Notes: generated from the sequence alone by a model not told the origin. 64,000 nt of DNA from Pseudomonas sp. 31-12 (GCF_003151075.1 NZ_CP029482.1:2294001-2358000); one strand, 5' to 3'. Shown: positions 21,782 to 31,414, counted from the first letter of the stretch. Program-made: numbers and translations.

Positions 21782-21919
21782 CCTGTGGCGAGGGAGCTTG
21801 CTCCCGCTGGGTCGCGCAGCGGCCCCCCATTCAAGCGACCTGATTTCAACTGATACACCGCCTGCAAAGGTTTTGGGACTGCTGCGCAGTCCAGCGGGAG
21901 CAAGCTCCCTCGCCACAGG
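21782..21919. repeat. REP-type inverted repeat, large class (REPIN)
   Basis: Arms CCTGTGGCGAGGGAGCTTGC and complement, 138 bases overall, between the divergent MATE and pdxB genes, where it must lie close to both promoters. Confidence 0.9.
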
Positions 21920-21997
21920 ACCGTGGTGATCCTTAATGCCCGCTGGCCCACTGCAGTCATCTACGCCTACACTGCCAGCCCGCCAAAGGAGCCTGCC

Positions 21998-23140
21998 ATG
22001 CTGATTGTTGCCGACGAAAATATTCCGCTGCTCGAGGCCTTCTTCGAAGGTTTCGGCGAAATCCGCCGGGTGCCGGGACGTTCCATCGACCGCGCCACCG
22101 TCGAGCAGGCGGATGTGCTGCTGGTGCGTTCCGTGACCAACGTAAATCGCGCGTTGCTCGAGGGCAGCAAGGTGCGCTTTGTCGGCACCTGCACCATCGG
22201 CACGGATCATCTGGAACTGGATTACTTCCAGCAGGCCGGCATTACCTGGTCCAGCGCACCCGGTTGCAACGCCCGGGGCGTGGTCGACTATGTGCTCGGC
22301 AGTCTGCTGACCCTGGCCGAAATCGAAGGCACCGACCTGACTCGGCGCACTTACGGCGTGGTCGGTGCCGGTGAAGTCGGCGGTCGCCTGGTCAAGGTCC
22401 TGCAAGGTCTGGGCTGGAACGTGCTGGTGTGTGATCCGCCACGGCAAGCCGCTGAAGGGGGCGATTACGTCAGCCTCGAACAGATCATCGAGCAATGCGA
22501 TGTCATCAGCCTGCACACCCCTTTGAAGAAACACGGTTCCCAGTCAACCTGGCACCTGTTCGATAAAAACCGTCTGAATCAACTCAAGCCCGGCACCTGG
22601 CTGATCAACGCCAGTCGTGGCCCGGTGGTGGACAACGCTGCCCTGCGCCAGGTTTTGTTGCAGCGCGAAGACCTGCAAGCGGTGCTCGACGTGTGGGAAG
22701 GCGAGCCTGAAGTCGATGTGGCGCTGGCCGACCTCTGCGTGCTGGCGACACCGCACATTGCCGGCTACAGCCTCGATGGCAAGCAACGAGGAACGGCGCA
22801 GATTTATCAGGCGTATTGCGAATTTATCGGGCAGCCGGCCGAGGTCAGCTTGAGCGATCTACTTCCGGCGCCGTGGTTGTCGCACGTGACCCTGCACGCT
22901 GAGAGCGATCCGGCCTGGGCGCTGGCGATGCTGTGCCGCGGCGTGTACGACCCGCGCCGTGACGATGCGGATTTCCGTCGTAGCCTTGTAGGCAATGTGA
23001 GCGAGCAGCGTGCGGCGTTTGATGCGTTGCGCAAGCATTACCCGCAGCGGCGCGAGATTGATGGGTTGACGGTGCGGATTGAAGGGAATTCGCCTGAGTT
23101 GCTGAAAATTGTGGCGGCATTGGGTGCAACGGCTGTCTGA
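21998..23140 (+). CDS. pdxB: Erythronate-4-phosphate dehydrogenase PdxB
   Basis: NAD-dependent enzyme (380 aa) of the DXP-dependent pyridoxal phosphate pathway. Shows the D-2-hydroxyacid dehydrogenase fold: [17 protein letters not shown] (nucleotide loop), [25 protein letters not shown] and the catalytic TPHIAGYS histidine, plus the PdxB-specific C-terminal dimerisation domain. Start ATG 21998 has AAAGGAG seven bases upstream. Confidence 0.95.
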   Translation: MLIVADENIPLLEAFFEGFGEIRRVPGRSIDRATVEQADVLLVRSVTNVNRALLEGSKVRFVGTCTIGTDHLELDYFQQAGITWSSAPGCNARGVVDYVLGSLLTLAEIEGTDLTRRTYGVVGAGEVGGRLVKVLQGLGWNVLVCDPPRQAAEGGDYVSLEQIIEQCDVISLHTPLKKHGSQSTWHLFDKNRLNQLKPGTWLINASRGPVVDNAALRQVLLQREDLQAVLDVWEGEPEVDVALADLCVLATPHIAGYSLDGKQRGTAQIYQAYCEFIGQPAEVSLSDLLPAPWLSHVTLHAESDPAWALAMLCRGVYDPRRDDADFRRSLVGNVSEQRAAFDALRKHYPQRREIDGLTVRIEGNSPELLKIVAALGATAV

Positions 23141-23159
23141 AGATCGAGTTGACCCCATC

Positions 23160-23247
23160 GTGGGCAAGCCACGCTCCCACAGGTTTTGGGTCGTCCACCT
23201 GTTTTGCGAACAACCCAAATCCTGTAGGAGCGTGGCTTGCCCGCGAA
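23160..23247. repeat. REP-type inverted repeat, small class, GGCAAGCC variant
   Basis: GTGGGCAAGCCACGCTCCCACAGG faces CCTGTAGGAGCGTGGCTTGCCC; directly after pdxB. Variant also seen in one arm of 43254-43324. Confidence 0.85.
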
Positions 23248-23278
23248 TAGCCGCACCGCAAGTCCCGGATAAGCACCC

Positions 23279-23306
23279 ATAAAAAACCCGGCCATCAGGG
23301 CCGGGT
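23279..23306 (-). terminator. Rho-independent terminator of the PA1571-type gene
   Basis: Stem ACCCGGCC/GGCCGGGT with a short loop; followed on the minus strand by TTTTTTA. Confidence 0.88.
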
Positions 23307-23325
23307 CAAGAAGACGGTGGCTATA

Positions 23326-23505
23326 TCACTTTTGTTCGGCAGGCTTGACCAATCGCTTTTCCAGTTCGCTGCAGGCTTGCTGGATCATGTCTTCAGTGAT
23401 CGGTACTTCGCGCCCATCCTTATCAATAATTGAGCAACCCAGAGACTGGTCTGGCTGTGTGCGGATCACTTGAATCTTGTCATCGCTGCTGTTTTGCAAG
23501 GACAT
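23326..23505 (-). CDS. PA1571-family small protein of unknown function
   Basis: Encodes 59 aa, MSLQNSSDDKIQVIRTQPDQ at the start, acidic with a short C-terminal helix (EDMIQQACSELEKRL). Start at ATG 23505 because AGGAG lies eight bases upstream; longer frames upstream are not conserved in style. It resembles the small conserved Pseudomonas protein annotated as the PA1571 family; function is unknown. It has its own terminator and is convergent with pdxB. Confidence 0.75.
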   Translation of the reverse strand: MSLQNSSDDKIQVIRTQPDQSLGCSIIDKDGREVPITEDMIQQACSELEKRLVKPAEQK

Positions 23506-23762
23506 GGCCTGTCTCCTCATCAGGTTGTGTACCCACTTTAAAACCGCCAGGTGACCGGGCTGTGACAACTCCCTGCGATCTTTCCAGGGCGGCAATATCA
23601 GTCCACCAGAAATACCGCAGTGTTGCCACCCGGACTTTAGACCAATAGCGTCTAGGTGCTAGTCGTTGTGGTCATAATTAACCTGACTCATTGTGATTTA
23701 CAGAGTTCCACCCCACTTAAGCGGTATAGGCTGGCCCCATCACTTGCTTACTGGATAACCCG

Positions 23763-25541
23763 ATGCTCTCTGCCCGTCACCGCCGCGCGATCCGCCTGAC
23801 CAGCCGTTTTCTTGCACCTTATCGCTGGCCGGCCTTCGGCGCCTTGCTCGCCCTGATCATCACAGCCGGCATCACCTTGTCGATGGGGCAGGGCATTCGT
23901 TTGCTGGTGGATCAGGGCTTCATGACCCAGTCGGCGCATCTGCTCAACCAGACGATTGGCTTGTTCATGGTGCTGGTGGTCGGGCTGGCGATCGGCACGT
24001 TTGCGCGCTTCTATCTGGTGTCGTGGATTGGTGAGCGCGTGGTCGCGGACATCCGCAAGCAAGTGTTCAACCACCTGGTTTATCTGCACCCCGGTTTCTA
24101 TGACGACAATCGCAGCTCCGAGATCCAGTCACGGCTGACCGCCGATACTACGTTGCTGCAATCGGTGATCGGCTCTTCGTTGTCGCTGTTCCTGCGAAAT
24201 TTGCTGATGGTGATCGGCGGGATCATCCTGCTGTTTATCACCAATCCCAAACTCACCAGCATCGTGGTCGTGGCGTTGCCCCTGGTGATCGCGCCGATCC
24301 TGATTTTCGGCCGTCGGGTCCGCAGTCTGTCGCGCCTGAGTCAGGACCGGATTGCCGACATCGGCAGCTACGTCTCCGAAACCCTCGGCCAGATCAAAAC
24401 TGTGCAGGCCTACAACCACCAGATCCAGGACGAGCAGCGCTTTGCCGTGACGGTGGAAGAGGCCTTCAATACCGCGCGCAAACGCATATTTCAACGGGCC
24501 TGGCTGATTACGCTGGTGATCGTGCTGGTGCTGGGCGCCGTTGGCGTGATGTTGTGGGTCGGTGGCATGGACGTGATCGCCGGGCGGATCTCGGCAGGTG
24601 AACTGGCGGCCTTCGTCTTCTACAGCCTGATCGTCGGCAGTGCCTTCGGCACGTTGAGCGAAGTGATCGGCGAGTTGCAGCGCGCTGCGGGCGCAGCCGA
24701 GCGGATTGCCGAATTGCTGCGCTCGGAAAACATTATCCAGCCGCCCACCACAGGCCTGGTGACATTGCCTGACCGGGTGAAGGGCAATCTGGTACTGCAC
24801 GACGTGCGCTTTTCCTACCCGTCACGTCCAGAAAGTTACGCCGTCGATGGCTTGAGTCTGACTATAAATGCGGGCGAAACCCTCGCCCTGGTCGGTCCGT
24901 CCGGAGCCGGCAAGTCCACCGTGTATGACCTGTTGCTGCGTTTTTACGATCCTGCCTCGGGCCAGATCCTGCTCGATGACGTGCCGCTGACCCAGCTCGA
25001 TCCGCTCGACCTGCGCCGCTGCTTCGCCCTGGTCTCGCAAAATCCGGCGCTGTTCTTCGGCAGCATTGAAGAAAACATCCGCTACGGCAACCCGTCGGCG
25101 ACCCTGGCCCAGGTTCAAGAAGCGGCAAAAATCGCCTACGCACACGACTTCATCGAGCAAATGCCCAACGGCTACCAGACTCACCTGGGTGACGGCGGCC
25201 TCGGGTTGTCCGGCGGCCAGCGCCAACGCCTGGCTATTGCACGGGCGCTGCTGGTGGACGCGCCGATCCTGTTGCTCGATGAAGCCACCAGCGCCCTCGA
25301 TGCGCAGAGCGAACACCTGATCCAGCAAGCCCTGCCAAGCTTGATGAAGAACCGCACCACCCTGGTCATCGCCCACCGCTTGGCCACGGTGAAAAACGCC
25401 GACCGGATTGCGGTGATGGACCAGGGGAAACTGGTGGCGGTAGGGACGCATCAGGAGTTGATTGCGAGTAATGCGTTGTATGCACGGTTGGCGGCGTTGC
25501 AGTTTAGTGATGGGAAGGCTGAACTCGGACTTGAACTGTAG
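23763..25541 (+). CDS. ABC exporter, fused membrane and ATPase domains (MsbA/ABCB type)
   Basis: Half-transporter of 592 aa that would act as a homodimer. Six membrane segments (about 25-310) are followed by an ATPase domain with Walker A LVGPSGAGKST, Q-loop, signature LSGGQRQRLAIARALL, Walker B ILLLDEATSALD and the switch histidine VIAHRLATV. Substrate unknown; lipid or drug export is possible. Start ATG 23763; ribosome site weak. Single gene followed by a strong terminator. Confidence 0.88.
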   Translation: MLSARHRRAIRLTSRFLAPYRWPAFGALLALIITAGITLSMGQGIRLLVDQGFMTQSAHLLNQTIGLFMVLVVGLAIGTFARFYLVSWIGERVVADIRKQVFNHLVYLHPGFYDDNRSSEIQSRLTADTTLLQSVIGSSLSLFLRNLLMVIGGIILLFITNPKLTSIVVVALPLVIAPILIFGRRVRSLSRLSQDRIADIGSYVSETLGQIKTVQAYNHQIQDEQRFAVTVEEAFNTARKRIFQRAWLITLVIVLVLGAVGVMLWVGGMDVIAGRISAGELAAFVFYSLIVGSAFGTLSEVIGELQRAAGAAERIAELLRSENIIQPPTTGLVTLPDRVKGNLVLHDVRFSYPSRPESYAVDGLSLTINAGETLALVGPSGAGKSTVYDLLLRFYDPASGQILLDDVPLTQLDPLDLRRCFALVSQNPALFFGSIEENIRYGNPSATLAQVQEAAKIAYAHDFIEQMPNGYQTHLGDGGLGLSGGQRQRLAIARALLVDAPILLLDEATSALDAQSEHLIQQALPSLMKNRTTLVIAHRLATVKNADRIAVMDQGKLVAVGTHQELIASNALYARLAALQFSDGKAELGLEL

Positions 25542-25590
25542 GAACTGTCGAGTGAAACGAGGCTGCGATCTTTTGATCTTGTCTTAACAA

Positions 25591-25624
25591 AAATGCCCGC
25601 ATCAATCGATGCGGGCATTTTTAT
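25591..25624. terminator. Bidirectional rho-independent terminator
   Basis: 13-bp perfect stem AAATGCCCGCATC/GATGCGGGCATTT, loop AATC, T-run on the plus strand and A-run before it. Serves the converging ABC exporter and slt genes. Confidence 0.94.
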
Positions 25625-25642
25625 TTCCAGTTCAAATCACTA

Positions 25643-27571
25643 TCACTGATCGTCAAAGTACCGCTCATGCCAATCCACCAGCGGCTGTGGCGAGTTGAGT
25701 TTCTGGCCGTAGATCACCGAGTACGACAGCACGTTCTGTACATACTGGCGGGTTTCGTCGAACGGGATGCTTTCCACCCACACGTCGAAGCTCAGGTGAT
25801 CTGCACCGCGCAGCCACTGACGCACACGGCCGGGGCCGGCGTTGTAGGCTGCGGAGGCGAGGACGCGGTTGCCGTTGAACTGGCTGTGGACCTGGCTCAG
25901 GTACGCGGCGCCGAGCTGGATGTTCTTGTCCGGGTCGAGCACTTGCTGCGGTGAGGCCAGCGGGATGCTGAACTTGCGCGCGGTTTCCTTGGCGGTGCCG
26001 GGCATCAGTTGCATCAGGCCGCTGGCGCCGACGCCGGAGCGGGCGTCGTCCATGAAGGCGCTTTCCTGGCGGGTGATGGCGAACACCCAGCTCGAATGCA
26101 GACCACGGACCTTGGCTTCACGCACCAGGGTTTCGCGGTGGGCCATCGGGAAGCGGATGTCCAGATCGTCCCAATACTGCGCCTGACTGATGGTGCGGAT
26201 CGCCGGGAAATACCATTTCAGGTCGTAGGCCAGTTTCGCCTGGGCGACCATTTCGTCGCGGTTGAAGTGACGGCTGACGTGGTACCACTCGCGACGACCA
26301 TCGACGATCTGCCCGCGTGCGTGGAATTCAAGGGCGCGACGAATGCCTGGCGTGTTGCGCACCTTGTTGATCAGGGCCTGGCTCAGGACCAAGGGTTTGT
26401 TGTTCAACGAATAAGATGATTGCGAACGATCAGCAGCTAGGAAACCATAGAAATCGCGCTCACGGGCGAGGTTCTTGTACAGCGTCTGCGCTTCCGGGTT
26501 CTGCGGCTGCGCCAGTTCCAGGCTGCGGGCCTGCCAGTAGCGCCAGCGGTTGGTGGTCGCCAGGTCCTGCGGCAAGCGCCGAGTCAGCTGATAGGCATCG
26601 TCCCAGCGGGCCAGACGCAACAGCAGGCGCATACGCCATTCGGACACGGTGTTGTCGCGCAGTTCCGGGTCGTACTTGGTCATCATCTCCAGCGCGCGAG
26701 GGTTGAAACGTTTGGCGAGGGTCAGCCCGATTTCACGGGCGATCGCCACTTTTTCATCGCGGGAGAAGTGCATGCTGCTGGCATAGCCGTCGAGCAGGTC
26801 CATGGCCTTGTCGGGGTCCTGGCGGGCCAGGCGGCGCAGGCCGAGGCTGACCACGTCAGACATCGGTTCGTCGGCCGGGGTGAAGCGCGATGGCTGGTTC
26901 AGCAGTTCAGGTTTCTGCGCGACATCCACCAGCAAGCGACCGCGAGGGGCGAGGGTAGACAGGCCGTTGACCAGGCTGTTGGCCAGCGGATAGTTGCGCG
27001 CCTGGGCCGCAAGCTTGACGCGCTCCCAGCGTTTTTGTTCGGTCAGTTGACCTTCCGCGGCCCATTGCCCGAACAGCGCGTCGCAGGCGGCGGGCTGGGA
27101 TTTGCCGGTCAGCCAGAGTTTGTTGGCGTTGGCGTAGCCTTCGGCTTTCTGGTTGTGACCGATCTGGTACTGCGCGTTCAGGCAATCCAGCTCGGTGAAA
27201 TTGAGCTTGGGGTCGTAGTACTTGACGAAGGTCGCCCAATCGCCGCGCTCCGCCAGCCAGCGCAACCAGCGCAACTTCATCCAGTTGGCCTGGGGCAGGT
27301 CACCGTGTTCGGCGAGGAATTTTTCGATTTCGGCATTGCTGGCGGATTTCAGCCGCGCAGTCAGCTCGTCGTAAGCCAGGTACGGCTCCAGTGGATAATC
27401 GCTGAGGGCCTGACTGTAGCGAAAGTAAGGGCCGGTATCGCCCTTGGCCAAGGCACGCTTGGCCTCATCGTAATATTGGCGCTGGGTGGACAGGTCCACC
27501 GCCTGAGCGGTTTGAACGGCAGCGGCAGAAAGAAGCAAGCAAGATAAAAGACTGAAGAGGCGACTGCGCAT
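25643..27571 (-). CDS. slt: Soluble lytic murein transglycosylase
   Basis: Periplasmic peptidoglycan-cleaving enzyme (642 aa). Signal peptide MRSRLFSLLSCLLLSAAAVQ...AQA (about 1-22), a long helical superhelix (U and L domains), then the SLT catalytic domain: ITRQESAFMDDARSGVGASG (catalytic Glu in RQES), LMQLMPGTAKETA and YNAGPGRVRQWL. Start ATG 27571 chosen for the signal peptide; ATG 27586 is in frame upstream. It is divergent from the Uup-type gene. Confidence 0.94.
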   Translation of the reverse strand: MRSRLFSLLSCLLLSAAAVQTAQAVDLSTQRQYYDEAKRALAKGDTGPYFRYSQALSDYPLEPYLAYDELTARLKSASNAEIEKFLAEHGDLPQANWMKLRWLRWLAERGDWATFVKYYDPKLNFTELDCLNAQYQIGHNQKAEGYANANKLWLTGKSQPAACDALFGQWAAEGQLTEQKRWERVKLAAQARNYPLANSLVNGLSTLAPRGRLLVDVAQKPELLNQPSRFTPADEPMSDVVSLGLRRLARQDPDKAMDLLDGYASSMHFSRDEKVAIAREIGLTLAKRFNPRALEMMTKYDPELRDNTVSEWRMRLLLRLARWDDAYQLTRRLPQDLATTNRWRYWQARSLELAQPQNPEAQTLYKNLARERDFYGFLAADRSQSSYSLNNKPLVLSQALINKVRNTPGIRRALEFHARGQIVDGRREWYHVSRHFNRDEMVAQAKLAYDLKWYFPAIRTISQAQYWDDLDIRFPMAHRETLVREAKVRGLHSSWVFAITRQESAFMDDARSGVGASGLMQLMPGTAKETARKFSIPLASPQQVLDPDKNIQLGAAYLSQVHSQFNGNRVLASAAYNAGPGRVRQWLRGADHLSFDVWVESIPFDETRQYVQNVLSYSVIYGQKLNSPQPLVDWHERYFDDQ

Positions 27572-27784
27572 GAGACGTCCGGGCATAGAAATCACGACAA
27601 GTGCAGGCATAACCTGCACTGAATTATCTGTAGCTTAGCCTTTTGCCAGCAACGGGCGAAAGCTTTGCCGGCCTCTCGGCACAAGTTCGCAACAATTGTC
27701 ATGCAGAGTGCTTCGACATTGAAATTGCCGGCCTTCTGAAGCCTCAAGTCAGGTAGAATGCGCGCCCGGTTTTTGGAGAAGCTC

Positions 27785-29704
27785 ATGACCCTGCTCAAAT
27801 TCAGCGATGTGTCCCTTGCTTTCGGCGCTATGCCGTTGTTGGACAAGGTGTCCTGGCAGATCGCCCGTGGTGAGCGGGTGTGCATCATCGGCCGCAACGG
27901 CACTGGCAAGTCCAGCATGATGAAGCTCGTCAAGGGCGACCAGAAGCCCGATGAGGGCTCCGTTTGGCGTGCCCCCGGCCTCAAGATTGGCGAATTGCCG
28001 CAAGAATTGCCGGTAGCCGACGAGCGGACCGTGTTCGACGTAGTGGCGGAAGGCCTGGACGGTGTCGGTGAGCTGCTCGCGCAGTACCACCACCTGAGCC
28101 AGAACATCGTCACCGACGCCGACCTGGACAAACTGATGCACGTCCAGCACGACCTCGAAGCCCGAGACGGCTGGCGTTTGCAGCAACTGGTGGACAGCAC
28201 CTTGAGCCGTCTGCAGTTGCCGGCCGACAAGACCCTCGCCGAGCTGTCCGGTGGTTGGCGTCGTCGCGTCCTGCTGGCCCAGGCCCTGGTTTCTGAACCG
28301 GACCTGCTGCTGCTCGACGAACCGACCAACCACTTGGACATCGGTGCAATCGCCTGGCTCGAAGAAGCGCTGAAGGATTTCCAGGGCGCCGTGTTGTTCA
28401 TCACGCACGACCGTTCATTCCTGCAGAACCTCGCGACCCGCATTCTGGAACTGGATCGCGGTGGCTTGATCGACTGGAACGGCGACTACGCCAGCTTCCT
28501 GGTGCACAAGGAAGCCTCCCTGGCGGCTGAAGAAACCGCCAATGCGTTGTTCGATAAAAAGCTGGCTCAGGAAGAAGTCTGGATCCGCCAGGGCATCAAG
28601 GCCCGTCGCACCCGTAACGAAGGCCGCGTTCGCGCATTGAAGGCTTTGCGCGTTGAGCGTAGCGAGCGTCGCGAACGCACCGGCAAGGCCAACATTCAGT
28701 TGGACACCGCTGACAAGTCCGGCAAGCAGGTGATGGTACTCGAGAACGTGAGCTTTGCTCACCCGGGCGGCCCGTTCCTGATCAAGGATTTCTCGATGGT
28801 CCTGACGCGCGGCGACCGTATCGGTCTGCTGGGCGCCAACGGTACCGGCAAGACCACACTGCTCAAGCTGATGCTCAGCGGTCTGCAGCCAACCAGCGGC
28901 ACAGTGGAAGAAGGGACGCGCATCGACGTGGCCTACTTCGACCAGTTGCGCCATCAGCTGGACCTGGAAAAGACTGTGATCGACAACGTGGCCGAAGGTC
29001 GTGACTTTATCGATATCGATGGTCAGAGCCGCCACGTGCTGAGCTACCTCGGCGACTTCCTGTTCAGCCCGCAGCGTGCCCGTACGCCGGTGAAGGCGCT
29101 GTCGGGTGGTGAGCGTGCGCGTCTGTTGCTGGCGAAACTGTTCAGCAAACCGGCGAACCTGCTGGTCCTCGACGAACCGACCAACGACCTCGACGTTGAA
29201 ACCCTCGAGCTGCTGGAAGAGGTCTTGCTGACCTTCAACGGCACCGTGCTGATGGTCAGCCACGACCGGGCATTCCTCGACAACGTGGTCACCAGCACCC
29301 TGGTCTTCGAAGGTGAAGGCAAGGTTCGTGAATACGTCGGTGGTTACCAGGACTGGCTGCGTCAGGGCGGTTCGCCGCGCCTGCTGGGCGTGACCGAGAG
29401 CAAATCCGGCAAGGCCGACCTGACCTCGGCGGTCGTGACGGCGGAAGCGGCACCGGTTGCGGCAGCCGTTGAAGCGCCAGTGGCGAAGAAAAAGCTCAGC
29501 TACAAGTTGCAACGTGAGCTGGAAATGTTGCCAGCTCAGATCGAAGCCATGGAACAGCAGATCGCTGCCGTCGAGGCCCAAATGGCCGATGCGGGTTTCT
29601 ATCAGCGTCCTGCGGCAGAGACCGCTGCGGTGATCGCTCAGCTAGAGCAGTTGCAGGCTGAGCTCGACGTAATGGTCGAGCGTTGGGCCGAGCTGGATGC
29701 CTGA
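27785..29704 (+). CDS. uup: ABC-F family ATPase, Uup-like
   Basis: Cytoplasmic ABC-F protein (639 aa) with no membrane part; this family acts on ribosomes, and Uup is linked to ribosome assembly and transposon excision. Two ATPase domains: Walker A IGRNGTGKSS and LGANGTGKTT, signatures LSGGWRRRVLLAQAL and LSGGERARLLLAKLF, Walker B LLLLDEPTNHLD and LLVLDEPTNDLD. The C-terminus has the Uup-type coiled coil (about 560-639, LQRELEMLPAQIEAMEQQIA). Start ATG 27785. Confidence 0.92.
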   Translation: MTLLKFSDVSLAFGAMPLLDKVSWQIARGERVCIIGRNGTGKSSMMKLVKGDQKPDEGSVWRAPGLKIGELPQELPVADERTVFDVVAEGLDGVGELLAQYHHLSQNIVTDADLDKLMHVQHDLEARDGWRLQQLVDSTLSRLQLPADKTLAELSGGWRRRVLLAQALVSEPDLLLLDEPTNHLDIGAIAWLEEALKDFQGAVLFITHDRSFLQNLATRILELDRGGLIDWNGDYASFLVHKEASLAAEETANALFDKKLAQEEVWIRQGIKARRTRNEGRVRALKALRVERSERRERTGKANIQLDTADKSGKQVMVLENVSFAHPGGPFLIKDFSMVLTRGDRIGLLGANGTGKTTLLKLMLSGLQPTSGTVEEGTRIDVAYFDQLRHQLDLEKTVIDNVAEGRDFIDIDGQSRHVLSYLGDFLFSPQRARTPVKALSGGERARLLLAKLFSKPANLLVLDEPTNDLDVETLELLEEVLLTFNGTVLMVSHDRAFLDNVVTSTLVFEGEGKVREYVGGYQDWLRQGGSPRLLGVTESKSGKADLTSAVVTAEAAPVAAAVEAPVAKKKLSYKLQRELEMLPAQIEAMEQQIAAVEAQMADAGFYQRPAAETAAVIAQLEQLQAELDVMVERWAELDA

Positions 29705-29720
29705 TTGATCCTGTAATAAA

Positions 29721-29756
29721 AAAGCCCGGCGTTCAGTGATGAGCGCCGGGCTTTTC
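29721..29756 (+). terminator. Rho-independent terminator of uup
   Basis: Stem AAAGCCCGGCG/CGCCGGGCTTT, 12-base loop, shortly after the uup stop. Confidence 0.92.
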
Positions 29757-29790
29757 GTATGGAATGCGATCTGCACGTTGCTATAGATCT

Positions 29791-29884
29791 CATGTGGGAG
29801 CGGGCTTGCTCGCGAAGAGGAGCTTACATTCAGCATTGATGTCGACTGAATGTCCGCCTTCGCGAGCAAGCCCGCTCCCACATG
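29791..29884. repeat. REP-type inverted repeat, small class
   Basis: CATGTGGGAGCGGGCTTGCTC and complement, 94 bases overall, between uup and the converging universal stress gene. Confidence 0.9.
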
Positions 29885-29895
29885 GTTGTGTGTTG

Positions 29896-30333
29896 TCAGC
29901 TTTTGATCAGGCGCACCGCCAGCACATCACACGGCGCACCGTGCAGCACGTCATTGGCCGTCGAACCCAGCAGCAATGCCAGGCCATGTCGGCCGTGGCT
30001 GCCCACCACGATCAGGTCGCAGGTCTGCTCCTTGGCAAGGTGGTGAATTTCCTGGCGGGGCTGGCCGTAGGTCAGGTGGCTGTATTCTTTGGAGAGTTCC
30101 GGATACTTGACGATCAGTCGGTCCAGGCGTTCCTTGGCCTGGTCGAACTGCTGTTGTTGCAGTTGTGACAGGTCCATGGGTACGTCACCACCAAAGGCCA
30201 TGGCCATCGGTTCGACGATGTGGACCAGGGACAATTTTGCGCCATTGCTCACTGAGAGCTCGCGAGCACGGTGGATTACAGGGTCGCACTCTTCGGTTAG
30301 ATCTACAGCGACCAGAATGTGGTTGTAGGGCAT
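29896..30333 (-). CDS. Universal stress protein (UspA family)
   Basis: Small cytoplasmic protein (145 aa) with the Usp fold: N-terminal PYNHILVAVDLTEEC, and an ATP-binding signature GSHGRHGLALLLGST (G-2x-G-9x-G-S/T), followed by GAPCDVLAVR. Start ATG 30333 has AGGAGGAG seven to eight bases upstream. ATP-binding Usp proteins in Pseudomonas are often induced at low oxygen, but I saw no clear ANR box here. Confidence 0.93.
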   Translation of the reverse strand: MPYNHILVAVDLTEECDPVIHRARELSVSNGAKLSLVHIVEPMAMAFGGDVPMDLSQLQQQQFDQAKERLDRLIVKYPELSKEYSHLTYGQPRQEIHHLAKEQTCDLIVVGSHGRHGLALLLGSTANDVLHGAPCDVLAVRLIKS

Positions 30334-30437
30334 GAGGTGCTCCTCCTGAGGATTGCAATATTGGTAAGTATGGCTGGTTTCAAGCGCAATGGTTCCAAAG
30401 TGACTCAAAGCGCCCATCAAGAATCGGGAGTACAGAT

Positions 30438-30875
30438 ATGACGGTCTGGATAGTGGTGTCAATCCTGCTGGTGGTCCTGAGTCCGCTGGCATGGTTGCGA
30501 CCGTCCCGTGGACAGAGCGGGCGCATGGCCCTGCGCATGGAGGCGCGGCGTATCGGCCTGGCCATGCAACTTGCGCCCCAGGAGTGGCCGCACTGGCTGA
30601 GCCAGGAGCCGCCAAGCCCTTGCGCCCAGTACCATCGGCCGCGTCGTGGCAATCAGCCGGCGTGCTGGAGTTACTGGCAAAAGTCGCCGGGCGTGTGGGT
30701 GAACCAGTGGCAGGAGGTCTGTGAAGATCGAGTGCTACTCAATCATTTCGAAAAATTGCCAGCCAATGTCTACAAGGTCGAGGCGGACAAACAGATGATC
30801 ACCCTGTATTGGGGCGAGAAGGGCGAGGCGACGGTTTTGCAGGACATCGATGCGGTGCTGAAAGCGCTGGCATGA
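30438..30875 (+). CDS. Conserved hypothetical protein with N-terminal membrane anchor
   Basis: Encodes 145 aa. Residues 1-20 (TVWIVVSILLVVLSPLAWL) form a membrane anchor or uncleaved signal, followed by a positively charged region and a soluble domain with Trp-rich stretches (EWPHWLSQ, CWSYWQKSPGVWVNQW) and three Cys. I do not recognise a family with a known role. Start ATG 30438; the gene is divergent from the universal stress gene. Coding is supported by the typical third-position GC bias. Confidence 0.75.
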   Translation: MTVWIVVSILLVVLSPLAWLRPSRGQSGRMALRMEARRIGLAMQLAPQEWPHWLSQEPPSPCAQYHRPRRGNQPACWSYWQKSPGVWVNQWQEVCEDRVLLNHFEKLPANVYKVEADKQMITLYWGEKGEATVLQDIDAVLKALA

Positions 30876-30925
30876 TTCGCAGACATTTCGCGCTGCAATG
30901 GCGCGAAATCTCTGACAGACAGGCA

Positions 30926-30953
30926 ATAAAAAGCCCGACATCATCATCGGGCT
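30926..30953 (-). terminator. Orphan minus-strand terminator
   Basis: On the minus strand AGCCCGA-8-base loop-TCGGGCT is followed by TTTTTATT, a good intrinsic terminator. On the plus strand there is no T-run (GGGGTTGG follows). No minus-strand protein gene lies upstream of it. Confidence 0.8.
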
Positions 30954-31041
30954 GGGGTTGGCCAGGCAGGCCGGTAATTCTTTGTGCCGCCGATCTTACG
31001 CTTGGCGTTCGCTAAAAGTGTTCAAATTTTTTCTCAAGGTC
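30926..31041 (-). ncRNA. Candidate small RNA on the minus strand
   Basis: A transcript of roughly 115 bases is suggested by three signals: the orphan terminator at its 3' end; a GCTACGCT element on the minus strand (plus 31047-31054) matching the stationary-phase sigma-S -10 motif KCTAYRCT, predicting a start near 31040; and a small internal hairpin GGCC-TGCCT-GGCC just before the terminator. No convincing reading frame. I cannot name a known RNA family. Inference from sequence signals only. Confidence 0.4.
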
Positions 31042-31414
31042 CCGCCAGCGTAGCTTGTTAAACAAAGGCTGCAGCGAATTAGGGCGACTTTTCTAACTAT
31101 TGATCCTATGAATGGCCTCACATGCACCTGCGTGTTGTAAACCTTCGTCTTACGGAAATGACTGCAAAGTCGCGTTTCAACCCGCATTTTGGGCGATTGA
31201 CAATTGCTGGAAATTCCGTGAAGGTGGCGTACCCAAATCAAACGGGCGTATGAATTGAGCGTTTGTATTTAACATCGCTCCTACAGAATCCCGACTATCG
31301 CGTTGGCGGGTGTGCCGGGTAGATGGGCGTAGCATTGACGTTAAGCGTCCCTGCCAAGCCATTTGCCTGCGTCCGACGTGTACTGTTCAGCTTCCATATC
31401 GTGGAGATCAGTTG

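Larger units (their letters stand above)
30876..31414. other. Long intergenic region upstream of fadB
   Basis: About 540 bases without a protein gene. The left part contains a minus-strand terminator (30926-30953) and a candidate minus-strand small RNA (below). The right part, 31080-31414, must carry the fadBA promoter; paired CAAAC and GTTTG half-sites lie at 31239-31243 and 31261-31265, but 17 bases apart, too far for a standard PsrA box. Confidence 0.7.

Noticed and set aside
31239..31265. True PsrA operator ahead of fadB
   Set aside because: Half-sites are 17 bases apart instead of 2-4; kept only as a low-interest observation.
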